A stretch of DNA of 64,000 bases from Halobacillus halophilus (GTDB lineage Bacteria; Bacillota; Bacilli; Bacillales; Halobacillaceae). Location of the stretch: positions 280,919-344,918 of the forward strand of contig NZ_JAIVAL010000003.1 in NCBI RefSeq assembly GCF_020171985.1. The letters are read 5' to 3'. The notes under the pieces are model-generated. The model ran no database searches and was not told the origin of the DNA. It saw only the letters and a program-made list of their open reading frames with translations. This document shows positions 35,422 through 44,915 of this stretch, in pieces (the first letter of the stretch is position 1; the number at the start of each line of letters is the position of its first letter). The translations under genes were made by a program, and so were the position numbers.

Positions 35422-37632
35422 TCAGTCACTATCGTTATCGTCGTTGTTCACATCTACGATACGATTGTCAGTAGTAGGTGTGACCGTACCCTGTTCAGCT
35501 ACATAGTCTCTGAATACTTCCCAGTCGGAAAGACCAAGATCGGTTACGTCACCATCGTCATACGCCTGGGCAAATACGTCGTACCCATCGCCGCCTTTAG
35601 CTGTGAAAGCGTTGGTTGCGATTGTGTACATATCACCGTCGTTTAACGTTTCCCACGTACCATCCTGATTGACTTTCACTTCCTGTACGCGATTGCCAGC
35701 CTCTTTTGAGCTGTCATACTTGAAGTTCAATCCGGATACTTGCAGGAATCCGCCATTTTCTTCAGGCACCTGGCCTACACTGCGCTCAAGAGCTGTCTTA
35801 ATTTCGGCTCCTGTTAATTCCATAGTCGCAAGCGTATTACCAAAAGGCATCACGGTTAGGATTTCACCAAGCGTGATTGGTCCTTTGTCAATAGAAGTAC
35901 GGATACCACCGCTGTTTTGGAAGGCCGCTACAACATCATCATTGTATTCCTTCGCTTTATCCAGCATGCCATCCGCAATCAAATCGCCTAGTGCCGTCTC
36001 GCTGTTACGGACACTTACCGTTCCACCGTCACCCAGACGTGGATTCGGGAATTCGTCTGCCGCAACTCCTCCGCTTTCTTCGTTCTCAAGCTCCTCTATG
36101 TCATCGGAGTATTTCTTCAGGGCTTCTGCCGCTTCTTGATCTGCTTCTTTCTCAGAAACATCAATCAGCTCGCTGGAATAATCCGTTACGACACCATCTT
36201 CATCGAATTCAACATCCAGCGTACCAAGGTTTCCTCCGTACTGACCAGCTTGTACGATAATGGTTGGATCTTTCGGATCGCCATTTTCATCTGTGGTTAC
36301 TTCAACCGCTTCGTCTAAGCTCGTGTGGCTGTGTCCGCCGACAATAATATCGATGCCGTCCACTTCCGCCAGCAGCTGATCATTATCATAAGCCGGATTA
36401 TCATTGAAACCAAGGTGCGTCAGTGCGATTACCTTGTCTACGCCTAAAGCTTCAAGAGCTCTTACACGCTCTTCCGCCGTTTGAATGTAGTTATCAAATG
36501 TAACATCTTCAGGGCTTGAGATATCCGCTGTTTCCGCTGTGGTTAAACCGAAGATCCCCACTTCTTCCCCGTCAATTTCCTTCACAAGGCTATTGTAGAT
36601 CTCACCGTTACGTGGATACTTACTGATGTAGCTGTTATACAGCCCTCTCATATTCTCATCTTGAGAAAAATTAACATTCGAGCTGACAAACGGGAATTCT
36701 GCTCCTTCTACAAACTCAGAGAGTGCCTGATGTCCTTCCGCAGAGGAACCAAGATCGAATTCGTGGTTACCGAAAGTCATCGCATCATAGTCCATCATAT
36801 TCATAAATTCCAGATCGGCCTGACCTTTAAATTCATTAAAATACAGCGTACCTGAGAACACGTCTCCTGCATCCAGCAATAGTGCATCCGGATTTTCAGC
36901 ACGTACTTCTTCAACCGCTGTCACGCGTTTAGCCACATCTTCTAAGTGACCATGCGTGTCGTTGGTGTGCATAAGCGAAAGATCGAAATCCGATGGCTTC
37001 GGCAGTTTTGTGCCAAATTCATAGTCTGTATTCGCTAGAAGCCAGGCGAAGTCTCCACGCTTCACATCCGCATCAGGACCGAAATGGTTTTCATCCTGTC
37101 CTACAATTAAACCATTAGCATAAAGCGTTTCAATAGCCGTTTCATACCATTCGCCTTCCTCTACATCCTTGAAGGGATGGCCGGCTTCTTCCGGTTCAAT
37201 TTCATAGGCTTCCATAATAATCTGCGCAAATTCAGCACGGGACATTTTGGCTTGTGGAGCAAAAGTGCCATCGTCCATCCCGTGGATAATTCCAGATTCA
37301 TGAAGGGCATTAACCGCATCCGCATACCAGTGGTCCTGGTTAACGTCTGGATAAGGAGCCGGATCGGCATCCAGATTCAGATCCAGAATTTTGGCAAGCA
37401 TAAGAGAAGCTTCCGCCCGCGTAACCGAGTTCCCTAAACGGAACGTCCCGTCTTCATACCCTTTTACAACGCCGGCGTCTGCCAGCTGGTGAATGACTTC
37501 ATAATAGGGATGATCCTCCTGGACATCCGGGAATATTTCTTCTGCGGAAATACTAACAGCTGGAGTTAAAGCGGACGCTACTAGAGCGGCACCCATGGAA
37601 GATACAACAAACTTGCTATGTAGCTTTTTCAT
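35422..37632 (-). CDS. SLH-anchored 5'-nucleotidase / UshA-like metallophosphatase
   Basis: This 736-residue secreted protein has a signal peptide (1-30, ending near SISAEE) and three N-terminal SLH repeats (about 32-205; VVKGYEDGTFRL, IIHGMDDGTFAP, LIVGQDENHFGP). The metallophosphatase domain shows LMHTNDTHGHLED, DAGDVFSGTLYF, TFGNHEFDLG and IIVGGHSHTS. The C-terminal nucleotide-binding domain has FQNSGGIRTSI and MPFGNTLATMELTG. It should hydrolyse extracellular nucleotides to nucleosides and phosphate. Next to the MBL/HhH protein it suggests a surface nucleic-acid scavenging pair. The acidic tail (NNDDNDSD) is short. Confidence 0.92.
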   Translation of the reverse strand: MKKLHSKFVVSSMGAALVASALTPAVSISAEEIFPDVQEDHPYYEVIHQLADAGVVKGYEDGTFRLGNSVTRAEASLMLAKILDLNLDADPAPYPDVNQDHWYADAVNALHESGIIHGMDDGTFAPQAKMSRAEFAQIIMEAYEIEPEEAGHPFKDVEEGEWYETAIETLYANGLIVGQDENHFGPDADVKRGDFAWLLANTDYEFGTKLPKPSDFDLSLMHTNDTHGHLEDVAKRVTAVEEVRAENPDALLLDAGDVFSGTLYFNEFKGQADLEFMNMMDYDAMTFGNHEFDLGSSAEGHQALSEFVEGAEFPFVSSNVNFSQDENMRGLYNSYISKYPRNGEIYNSLVKEIDGEEVGIFGLTTAETADISSPEDVTFDNYIQTAEERVRALEALGVDKVIALTHLGFNDNPAYDNDQLLAEVDGIDIIVGGHSHTSLDEAVEVTTDENGDPKDPTIIVQAGQYGGNLGTLDVEFDEDGVVTDYSSELIDVSEKEADQEAAEALKKYSDDIEELENEESGGVAADEFPNPRLGDGGTVSVRNSETALGDLIADGMLDKAKEYNDDVVAAFQNSGGIRTSIDKGPITLGEILTVMPFGNTLATMELTGAEIKTALERSVGQVPEENGGFLQVSGLNFKYDSSKEAGNRVQEVKVNQDGTWETLNDGDMYTIATNAFTAKGGDGYDVFAQAYDDGDVTDLGLSDWEVFRDYVAEQGTVTPTTDNRIVDVNNDDNDSD

Positions 37633-37870
37633 TTTTATGAAACTCCTCCTTCAATTTATAAATCTGGCTTTCTATTGAACGACCGTGGCAAATAGTCTAT
37701 ATGTACTCTACTTTCCTCCCCCATTTGATAAAAAGCCCTACACTATAAATCTTACACGATTGTCCATAAAATTCCTCTAAAATCTTAAAATTTTACAATT
37801 TTTTTACCGGAATTCAAGAAAAGATTGATATTTTTAAATTTAAATCGATTTTTGAACTTCCATAATAGAT
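37633..37870. other. intergenic upstream region of two divergent genes
   Basis: No gene is supported. The sequence is AT-rich and holds the unassigned 5'-nucleotidase promoter; the plus-strand promoter follows at 37871. Confidence 0.4.
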
Positions 37871-37900
37871 TTGCTTGCTCTTTTAAAAACAAGCTATACT
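37871..37900 (+). promoter_or_regulatory. sigma-A-like promoter for the Imm-5-like gene
   Basis: TTGCTT, 18 bases, then TATACT. An inverted pair GCTTG/CAAGC sits between the two boxes and could be an operator. It lies about 100 bases before the CDS at 38001. Confidence 0.5.
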
Positions 37901-38000
37901 TTAGTAATTAACTAAGAGCTTTATTCACGGATATAATAATTTTTTATGATTAAAGAGCCGTACCGTTAAATAATCAGTAGGAGAAAGGGGCTTAAGGCGA

Positions 38001-38591
38001 ATGTTTTCCGATGTAGAAGTGAAAATAAAGAAAAGAAACAAACTATTGTTTTCACGTGATAGCCAGTGTTTGCAAGAATTAAAAGAACTTATTCAACTCC
38101 AGAATCATAGAACTCTCGTCCTTTGGGCGTTAGATTGCGCAAAATTACCTTTAGCTCAATTTGAAGCCAAATATCCCGATGAACGGCGGCCAAGGACCTG
38201 TTTAGAGCGTTGTGAGGAATGGGCAAGAGGTGACATTAAAATGCCCATAGCCAAGAGGGCGATCTTAGACTCTCATGCCGTTGCAAAAGAAATCGATGAC
38301 CTTGAATACGGCACTTTATGTCAGGCAATTGGTCATGCTGGAGCAACGGTACATGTGGAAACACACGCTTTAGGCCTGCCCATTTACGAATTAACATCCA
38401 TGGTTCATAAATACGGGAAAGATCACTTTCACGGACCAGTGAGCGGCAAGATCAATGATTACTATAATCGCCTTCTATACTGGCAGGAAACGACCGATAA
38501 ACTAGAACTGAACTGGGCTGGTTTTTTGTTGGATGATACGAAACCAAATAAAGAAAGATTATGGAGAGAAAATAGAGAGGCAGATTCATAA
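38001..38591 (+). CDS. putative immunity protein, Imm-5-like
   Basis: The 196 residues match the pattern of the Imm-5-like 'putative immunity protein' family: NHRTLVLWALDCAKLPL near 34, FEAKYPDERRPRTCLERCEEWARG near 54-77, then AILDSHAVAKEI and QAIGHAGATVHVETHALGLPIYEL. There is no signal peptide or membrane segment, so it is cytoplasmic. The family is assigned to polymorphic-toxin immunity by gene context in other genomes, and many members are orphans. No toxin gene is seen within the flanking genes here, so the protective role is unproven. Confidence 0.72.
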   Translation: MFSDVEVKIKKRNKLLFSRDSQCLQELKELIQLQNHRTLVLWALDCAKLPLAQFEAKYPDERRPRTCLERCEEWARGDIKMPIAKRAILDSHAVAKEIDDLEYGTLCQAIGHAGATVHVETHALGLPIYELTSMVHKYGKDHFHGPVSGKINDYYNRLLYWQETTDKLELNWAGFLLDDTKPNKERLWRENREADS

Positions 38592-38673
38592 TTTTTATTC
38601 GCACCGTCAGTTAGGAGAAGGATTCCTGGAATGATATTGCACAGGTGCCCTCTATACAATAAGGAAGTGTTTT

Positions 38674-38865
38674 ATGTTGGGCAAATGGAAACTTATCCTC
38701 TATCCAGTTATTTGTGGACTACTAGGCGGTATGGTCTCTTATATCTTAAACGGATTTGAAGTGGATGGGCCTTCTTTTATCGGAATCTTTATAGGCAGCA
38801 CGATCGGTCAATTAGGTTTTATGCTCTGGCGTAAAGAGCACTACCGTCATTCAGATAGAAGGTAG
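38674..38865 (+). CDS. small two-helix membrane protein
   Basis: The 63 residues contain hydrophobic segments at about 6-25 and 34-51 and a basic tail (RKEHYRHSDRR). An AAGGAAGTG site precedes the ATG. It follows the Imm-5-like gene by about 80 bases on the same strand and shares its downstream terminator, so the two may form an operon. No family is recognised. Confidence 0.55.
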   Translation: MLGKWKLILYPVICGLLGGMVSYILNGFEVDGPSFIGIFIGSTIGQLGFMLWRKEHYRHSDRR

Positions 38866-38920
38866 CTTTGTTACTGGGGGATTATCTGAAAAACCAGGAG
38901 GTAACAGCTGGAACCATAAA

Positions 38921-38956
38921 AAAACCCTGAAACCTATAAGAAGGTTTCAGGGTTTT
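38921..38956. terminator. bidirectional Rho-independent terminator
   Basis: AAAACCCTGAAACCT pairs with AGGTTTCAGGGTTTT, between the converging small membrane protein gene and the subtilase-SLH gene. Confidence 0.85.
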
Positions 38957-38984
38957 CTGCTTTATACACTCGTAATCTAGCAAA

Positions 38985-40643
38985 CTATTGATTCATCACA
39001 TTCGAAAGAATCAGAGAAAACTCAGCACGTGTAATTTCATTTGAAGGATGGAACGTTCCATCAGGATAGCCGGAAATGAATCCCGCTGCTTTCAAATCAT
39101 TCACACTTTCATAATAGTAAGCATCTTCCCTCACATCACTGAATCTTTCAGAAGAAGATCCTTCCACATTAAACGCACGATCAATAATCATCGCTACATC
39201 TGCACGGTTAATGGCCTGCTTCGGACGGAATGTTCCATCCGTATAACCGGAGATGAATCCTGAAGAAGTACCGGCAGAAATATAGCCGGAACCGAATGAA
39301 CCTGGACTTACGTCAGGGAAATCCGTCGCTCTTTCTTCTCCATTCAGCTGCAGCGCACGCCCTACCATGGCTACGGCTTCTTCTCGCGTAATGGATCGTT
39401 TCGCTTTAAACGTGCCATCGGCATAACCACTAATTAAGTTTCCTAGTGAAAGGTTTTCAACAGCACTGCTGTACCAATGACTTCTGTCAAAATCTTTAAA
39501 AGGTGTGGTTGGCGCTTGCGCAACCCCGTATCCGTAAGTATTGTCTTTCCCAGCTGCTCCTTTATCAAGAGAGTTAGCAGCAAGAAGGGACTCTATCTCT
39601 GAGTTGGACAACTCAGGGAATAGTTGATGATAGAGGGCAAGCACTCCCGTTACATGCGGCGCGGCCATTGAAGATCCACTCATGGTTGCATAGCCGGTTG
39701 GATATTCATCGTTTGTAATATAAGTACTTTCTATTCTTGCGCCAGGAGCTGTGAAATCAAGAGAAGGTCCATCATACGTATAATCTGAACCATCCAGCTT
39801 CTTCGTAACAGCGCCTACACTCACGACTTCTGGAAAGCGTGCCGGATAAAGAATGTCATCAATATTTTCAGATACGCATACATCTTTGTTACCTGCAGCC
39901 GCTACGACTTGTACCCCTGCATTTCTAGCTTTCTTAATTGCATTTTTTGTGAGATCAGAAGGTTTACAGGATGTGAGACTTAAATTAATAATATCTACAT
40001 CTTGATCAATGGCCCAATCAATACCGGCCACAACTTCTGAATTCATTCCGTTTCCTTTTTCGTCGAGCACTTTCACCGCATAAATCTCGGCATCAGGAGC
40101 GATGCCTATGGTGCCAATCTCGTTATCCTGGGCGGCGATAATTCCAGCAACGTGTGTTCCGTGACCATTATCATCTTCATAACCCTTGGTACCTTGCACA
40201 AAGCTGATTCCTTTGGCTACATTCAAATCAGGATGTTTACTTGCAATCCCGGTATCCAGGATAGCAATTTTAATCCCCTCGCCCGACAGCCCCATAGATC
40301 TTGATTGATTCATTTTCACTGTCTCAGTTCCCCAGGAAGATTCCTGGAAACTTACCTGTACTTGGCCGTCTTCTTCAATTGATTTGACTGCAGTTTCACC
40401 CTTCAACTCAGAAATCTTATTGCCTGGTATCGTTACCGCTACAGAATTAAGAGAATCATAACGGTAATGAATGGTGTGCGGGATATTCTTCAGTACATTT
40501 AAATCAATTTCTTCCTTATACTGAATCACCACGCGCTCCATTTTTCCCCCTTCTGAATCTTGATCAGAAGCTGCCAGAGAAGCAGAAGGCGTACCCAAAG
40601 CCCCTGAAACCAGTAACACCATGACAACCATTAACTTTTTCAA
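38985..40643 (-). CDS. subtilisin-like (S8) protease with three SLH domains
   Basis: This 552-residue secreted subtilisin starts at the TTG at 40643, after GGAGGAAGATCTA; the open frame reaches 40700 but those residues precede the ribosome site. A signal peptide (KKLMVVMVLLVSGALGTPSA) and a short I9-like propeptide come first. The S8 domain has Asp130 (IAILDTG), His161 (GHGTHVAG) and Ser325 (SGSSMAAPHVTG). Three C-terminal SLH repeats follow (LISGYADGTFKA, FISGYTDGTFRP, FISGYPDGTFHP). Compact domain order resembles classical alkaline subtilisin plus an anchor. Two Cys (about 226 and 256) could form a disulfide, which is unusual for Bacillus subtilisins. Confidence 0.92.
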   Translation of the reverse strand: MKKLMVVMVLLVSGALGTPSASLAASDQDSEGGKMERVVIQYKEEIDLNVLKNIPHTIHYRYDSLNSVAVTIPGNKISELKGETAVKSIEEDGQVQVSFQESSWGTETVKMNQSRSMGLSGEGIKIAILDTGIASKHPDLNVAKGISFVQGTKGYEDDNGHGTHVAGIIAAQDNEIGTIGIAPDAEIYAVKVLDEKGNGMNSEVVAGIDWAIDQDVDIINLSLTSCKPSDLTKNAIKKARNAGVQVVAAAGNKDVCVSENIDDILYPARFPEVVSVGAVTKKLDGSDYTYDGPSLDFTAPGARIESTYITNDEYPTGYATMSGSSMAAPHVTGVLALYHQLFPELSNSEIESLLAANSLDKGAAGKDNTYGYGVAQAPTTPFKDFDRSHWYSSAVENLSLGNLISGYADGTFKAKRSITREEAVAMVGRALQLNGEERATDFPDVSPGSFGSGYISAGTSSGFISGYTDGTFRPKQAINRADVAMIIDRAFNVEGSSSERFSDVREDAYYYESVNDLKAAGFISGYPDGTFHPSNEITRAEFSLILSNVMNQ

Positions 40644-40721
40644 TAGATCTTCCTCCTCCAAAGTGCTCACTGCTGACAAATAATTGAAAGAGCGAACCAA
40701 AATTTGGCCGCTCTTACATTA

Positions 40722-42515
40722 TTATTCTCTCCAATTGTAATATTCTACAATCCCCATTGCAATAGCTTTGGCTGCTTTATGACGATAATTTTGCGTTTTC
40801 AGCTTGGCCGCATCCTCATCATTCGTAACAAAGCCGATTTCCGTCAATACAGATGGTAGACTAGTATATTTGATCACCTGGAAGTTCGCATTTTTTACGC
40901 CGCGATTACTCATATCCATTTCACGATAGAGTCTCTCATTAATATAGGTAGCAAGTTTTAGGCTCTTATACTCACGATCATTTAACCCATAAGCATGATA
41001 GTAAGTTTCTACTCCGTTAGCACTTTCCATGAAGGAGTTCGCGTGAATACTGACAAAGGTATCGGATCCTAATCTTTCCGCCTTATCAACGCGTCCGCCA
41101 AGTGTCAGGTAATAATCGCTGTCCCTGGTCATTTTTACGTCAATGCCTGTATCCTTCAAGTAATCTCTTACTTTAAGGGCTACATCCAGCACTAAGTCTT
41201 TTTCGAGCATTCCGTGTCCAGAAGCACCCGGGTCATGCCCGCCATGTCCGGCATCAATAGCTACGGTGCGATTTACACTTGGTTTGTCCGTTAAATACGC
41301 TTCGTGAACGTAACCTTCCACACTTCCTGAGGAAACCAGTCTCCAGCTTCCTTCTTCTTTATGAACGTCCACCGCTTCTCCGGTAGTAAACTGTCCAACC
41401 ACGTCGTAGCTGGTTCCTGGTCCTTTACGTACATTTAAAGAATCGGCCGTTACAATTTTTTCAGCAATAACAGGCTTCGGAATGTCAGCTAAGTAAGCAC
41501 TATGTACATATCCTTCTATGCCATTTCCGGAAACCAGTCTCCAGTCTCCATCCGCTTCATGCACGTCAACTTCCTGATTATCGGAGTACTTTCCAACGAT
41601 ATCGTAGCTAACGCCTGGTCCTTTTCTTACATTTAAGTTATCCGTTGTTACAATTTTTTCAGCGATGACTGGTTTTGGAATATCGGCTAAGTAGGCACTA
41701 TGTACATACCCTTCTATACCATCGCCGGAAACGTATCTCCAGCTTCCTTCTTCTTCATGGACTTTTACTTCCTCGCCATCGGAGTATTTTCCAACTACAT
41801 CATAGCTAGTTCCTGGTCCTTTACGTACATTCAAACCATCTGTGGTAACCATTTTCTCACCAATGACCGTTTCGGTACGGTCTGGTTCAGGCTCTGACTC
41901 CTGGCCTACTGAATCAACATTCCCGTCCATGGCACGTGCCATTAAAACAGAGAATTCTTCTCTCGTAATATCCTTGCCTGGCTTGAATGTACCGTCTGGA
42001 TAGCCAACGGTAATTTTCGCAGTAGCTACTTTATTAATCGGGGTGTAATACCAGGCACTCTTTGATACGTCTGTAAACGAGTGGCTGCTCGTTTCGTTTA
42101 AGTCAAATGCTCTGGCGATCAATGTGGCCATTTGAGCGCGTGTTACTTTTTCATTGGGATGAAATGTTCCGTCAGCATATCCACTGATAATTCCTTCTTC
42201 AGCAGCTGCTGCTATGTATCCGGAAGCATAATGTTCCTCTGTCACATCTGGGAAGACCGTATTTTGACGATTGTTCTCTAAATCCAGCGATCTTCCAATC
42301 ATCGTTGCAGCTTCCTGACGGGTAACCGCATTTTTCGGTTTAAACGTATCATCCGGGTAACCAAAAATAATTTCCTGCTGGATTAAGTAATTGATCTCAC
42401 TGGCATATTTGTCCGGGATATCCGTTAAGGCCGCATACACCTTATCCGTCGATTGAATGGTAACGAATGTCATTACGATCAGGGCAAACAGCAGACTGCA
42501 GACTTTTCTCAACAT
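40722..42515 (-). CDS. N-acetylmuramoyl-L-alanine amidase with three SLH and three SH3b domains
   Basis: This 597-residue autolysin has its start placed at the ATG at 42515, ten bases after AAGGAG; earlier in-frame codons lie on or before that site. The order is signal peptide, three SLH repeats (IIFGYPDDTFKP, IISGYADGTFHP, ITVGYPDGTFKP), three bacterial SH3 modules (each with a DGLNVRKGPGTSYDVVGKY-like start), then an Amidase_3 domain with AIDAGHGGHDPGASG (zinc His), FVSIHANSF and LTEIGFVTNDED (catalytic Glu). It cleaves the MurNAc-L-Ala bond. The divergent neighbour encodes the glucosaminidase, so the two autolysins share a control region. Confidence 0.93.
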   Translation of the reverse strand: MLRKVCSLLFALIVMTFVTIQSTDKVYAALTDIPDKYASEINYLIQQEIIFGYPDDTFKPKNAVTRQEAATMIGRSLDLENNRQNTVFPDVTEEHYASGYIAAAAEEGIISGYADGTFHPNEKVTRAQMATLIARAFDLNETSSHSFTDVSKSAWYYTPINKVATAKITVGYPDGTFKPGKDITREEFSVLMARAMDGNVDSVGQESEPEPDRTETVIGEKMVTTDGLNVRKGPGTSYDVVGKYSDGEEVKVHEEEGSWRYVSGDGIEGYVHSAYLADIPKPVIAEKIVTTDNLNVRKGPGVSYDIVGKYSDNQEVDVHEADGDWRLVSGNGIEGYVHSAYLADIPKPVIAEKIVTADSLNVRKGPGTSYDVVGQFTTGEAVDVHKEEGSWRLVSSGSVEGYVHEAYLTDKPSVNRTVAIDAGHGGHDPGASGHGMLEKDLVLDVALKVRDYLKDTGIDVKMTRDSDYYLTLGGRVDKAERLGSDTFVSIHANSFMESANGVETYYHAYGLNDREYKSLKLATYINERLYREMDMSNRGVKNANFQVIKYTSLPSVLTEIGFVTNDEDAAKLKTQNYRHKAAKAIAMGIVEYYNWRE

Positions 42516-42686
42516 ATTCAACATGCTCCTTCTTAAATAATTTAGTAAACCATTGTCAGAGAGGGACAGAGAGACCATTGCTAGAATCTATCGGTTATCG
42601 CATTTCCTCCTTATTTCGATGTTCGAACTGGTTGAGTGATTGCTATGTCAAAAATTGTATTAATTACTACCGGCACGTCTTTACTA

Positions 42687-42714
42687 ATATCGAAACCTGT
42701 CGGTAGAAGTTTTA
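42687..42714 (-). promoter_or_regulatory. candidate sigma-D-type promoter for the amidase
   Basis: The minus strand reads TAAA, 16 bases, TTCGATAT (consensus TAAA-N15-GCCGATAT, six of eight in the -10). Partly overlapping CTACCGGCA/TGTCGGTAG arms could be an operator. The rest of 42516-42900 shows nothing else recognisable. Confidence 0.35.
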
Positions 42715-42900
42715 TAGTAAAATAGTCTCATTTATTGTAAAAGATGCTTAAAAAAAGTTTTAAATAAATTTACACGGGGTAGGAAACCTTGATTCTAAGC
42801 CTTTTTTACCTTCTCAAAATTTCTAAAACTTTCTTTTTCACCTATTCATTTCCAATTTATTCTGATAGATTAGGAAAGAATGAATTTAGGAGGGTGATGA

Positions 42901-44814
42901 ATGAAGAAGGTAATCATGTCGATTTTTGTCGTATTTTTAGCTTTAACCTCAGTGGTCTCGACAGCTTTTGCGGAAGATGATATTACAGGAACCCCATTCG
43001 AAGATGATCTGCGTGCTTTGATTGAAGCCGGGATCATGAGTGGATATGATGACGGTACCTATAGACCTAGTAACTCGGTCACGCGAGCAGAGTTTACCGT
43101 TTTCCTTAACGGGGCGTTAGACCTACAGATGGGTGATGGAGAATTACCGGAGGAATATTTCACAGATGTCGAACCTGATGACTGGTATTTCGAGCCGATT
43201 ATGATCGCCTATAATAATGGGCTGGTCAATGGTTACCCGGGTGGAGACTTCCAACCAAACAAGGTTATCACCAGACAGGACATGGCGATGATGATGATTA
43301 ATGCAGCCAAGGCGAAAAACGTCGTCTCAGAACGAAAGCCTTTAGCTTTTGCCGATAATGAAGAGATTTCGAATTACGCGGTCGAATCCGTGGAAAGATT
43401 AACGTACCTGGAGATTATCAGCGGAAAGCAGCATGCAGACGGTACGCTGTTCTTTGCTCCTAAAGACGAAACGTCACGCGGAGAAACGGCAGCCGTTATC
43501 AACCGGTTAATGAACGTGTTGGAACCTCCGAAAGAGCTGGATTATAAAGTGGTCAGCTTGTCTCCCGATCAGGATCCAGTCGTTCAGGATGACTATGAAA
43601 CCTATGAAGAAGCCGTCAGCAACGCTGATGATGATCAAGTCGTATTGAAAGGAAATAACATTGTGTGGATGAATGAAGGAAATGCCGTATCCAATGCCTA
43701 CACGGTTCTCTACGATTCTAGTGATTTAAGTCGTTCGCTTACATATATGACGTCCGGTGTTGAAGTGGAATTACTGGAGATCAACGAAGATACCTTGAAG
43801 ATTAAGCTAGCAGATACTACGGGCTATGTGGATGCCGGTAAGATAAACCTCACGCCGCATCACTTGGTCAAAGATCGCTCTTATTACTACGAGAAGGATG
43901 GAGATCTGTATCACAGAATCTATAATTCTCTTACAGAAGGATCGGCTGCTTATAAATACGGCGCAGCACCGTCGTTCATGAAGACGGGCGAGAAGTATTA
44001 CAGCTATAACGGCAGCACCTTCTACACCGAAGATGGAAGTAAAGCAGGCGAAGCCCATCAATACTTCAACCGCATGCCTCTTTATACCAAAACCTCTTAT
44101 ACCGGAGATCAGCTCGATGAATTTATCGCTTCTGAAGTACCGGACAGCCCGCTGATTGGAACTGGAGATGCTTTCAAGAAAGCAGAGGAACTGCACGGAA
44201 CAAATGCTCTTTACCTGCTGGCGCATGCCATTCACGAAAGTAATTGGGGTAAAAGTAAAATTGCCCGCGACAAAAACAATCTCTTCGGAATTGGTGCCAA
44301 TGACGGTAACCCTTACGAAGATGCCTGGACGTACGAAAGCTATGAAAAAGGAATTCTGGCTGCAGCTTCTGAATTCATCGTGCCCGGCTACTTTGACTCC
44401 AATTCGTGGAAAGCAAGAGGTGCTCATCTCGGCAATAAGAGCTCAGGGATGAACGTGTATTACGCTTCTGATGTGTACTGGGGACAGAAAATTGCCGGCC
44501 ATATGTACCGTGCCGATTCGTACTTAAGCCGTAAATATGGTACACCGAAAGAAAATGCAGCGTACGATCTTGCTGAAACAATTACCACCTATGTAAATGT
44601 GCGTGCCGAAGCTGACGCAGGAGCTGAAAAACTTTATACGCTTCCTAAAGCAGGCGAGACCGTACAAATTGTGAGCGAAACCGACGGTCTGGGTACGTGG
44701 TATCAAATTTCGCCAAAAAATTTCGAATCCAGCACCTATGAGAATGCGTTTGTTTACAGCCATGGCTACTCCGCCTATGGAAATAGTCTCAGAAATTTAC
44801 CGCTTAGTGAATGA
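42901..44814 (+). CDS. SLH-anchored endo-beta-N-acetylglucosaminidase (GH73/LytD-like)
   Basis: The 637 residues carry a signal peptide (1-24), three SLH repeats (IMSGYDDGTYRP, LVNGYPGGDFQP, IISGKQHADGTLFFAP), a linker domain with SH3-like features, and a glucosaminidase domain at about 415-545: NALYLLAHAIHESNWGKSKIA with the catalytic Glu, and NNLFGIGANDGNPYEDAW. A final SH3-like module (TTYVNVRAEADAGAEKLYTL) ends the protein. It cuts glycan strands between GlcNAc and MurNAc. GGAGGGTGATGA precedes the ATG. It forms a divergent pair with the amidase gene, a LytC/LytD-like set on SLH anchors. Confidence 0.91.
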   Translation: MKKVIMSIFVVFLALTSVVSTAFAEDDITGTPFEDDLRALIEAGIMSGYDDGTYRPSNSVTRAEFTVFLNGALDLQMGDGELPEEYFTDVEPDDWYFEPIMIAYNNGLVNGYPGGDFQPNKVITRQDMAMMMINAAKAKNVVSERKPLAFADNEEISNYAVESVERLTYLEIISGKQHADGTLFFAPKDETSRGETAAVINRLMNVLEPPKELDYKVVSLSPDQDPVVQDDYETYEEAVSNADDDQVVLKGNNIVWMNEGNAVSNAYTVLYDSSDLSRSLTYMTSGVEVELLEINEDTLKIKLADTTGYVDAGKINLTPHHLVKDRSYYYEKDGDLYHRIYNSLTEGSAAYKYGAAPSFMKTGEKYYSYNGSTFYTEDGSKAGEAHQYFNRMPLYTKTSYTGDQLDEFIASEVPDSPLIGTGDAFKKAEELHGTNALYLLAHAIHESNWGKSKIARDKNNLFGIGANDGNPYEDAWTYESYEKGILAAASEFIVPGYFDSNSWKARGAHLGNKSSGMNVYYASDVYWGQKIAGHMYRADSYLSRKYGTPKENAAYDLAETITTYVNVRAEADAGAEKLYTLPKAGETVQIVSETDGLGTWYQISPKNFESSTYENAFVYSHGYSAYGNSLRNLPLSE

Positions 44815-44829
44815 TTTCATTCCCATTAC

Positions 44830-44860
44830 AAAGGAGCAACCGCTATATGGTTGCTCCTTT
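44830..44860 (+). terminator. Rho-independent terminator of the glucosaminidase gene
   Basis: AAAGGAGCAACC pairs with GGTTGCTCCTTT, followed by TTTATG. Confidence 0.85.
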
Positions 44861-44915
44861 TTTATGTTATATTAAGGGGGTAGGAATGTGTAAATTAAAG
44901 GAGTCTCATCATATC

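Noticed and set aside
20727..44814. A major S-layer lattice protein among the SLH genes
   Set aside because: Each SLH protein carries an enzymatic domain; none has the large featureless lattice region of an S-layer subunit.
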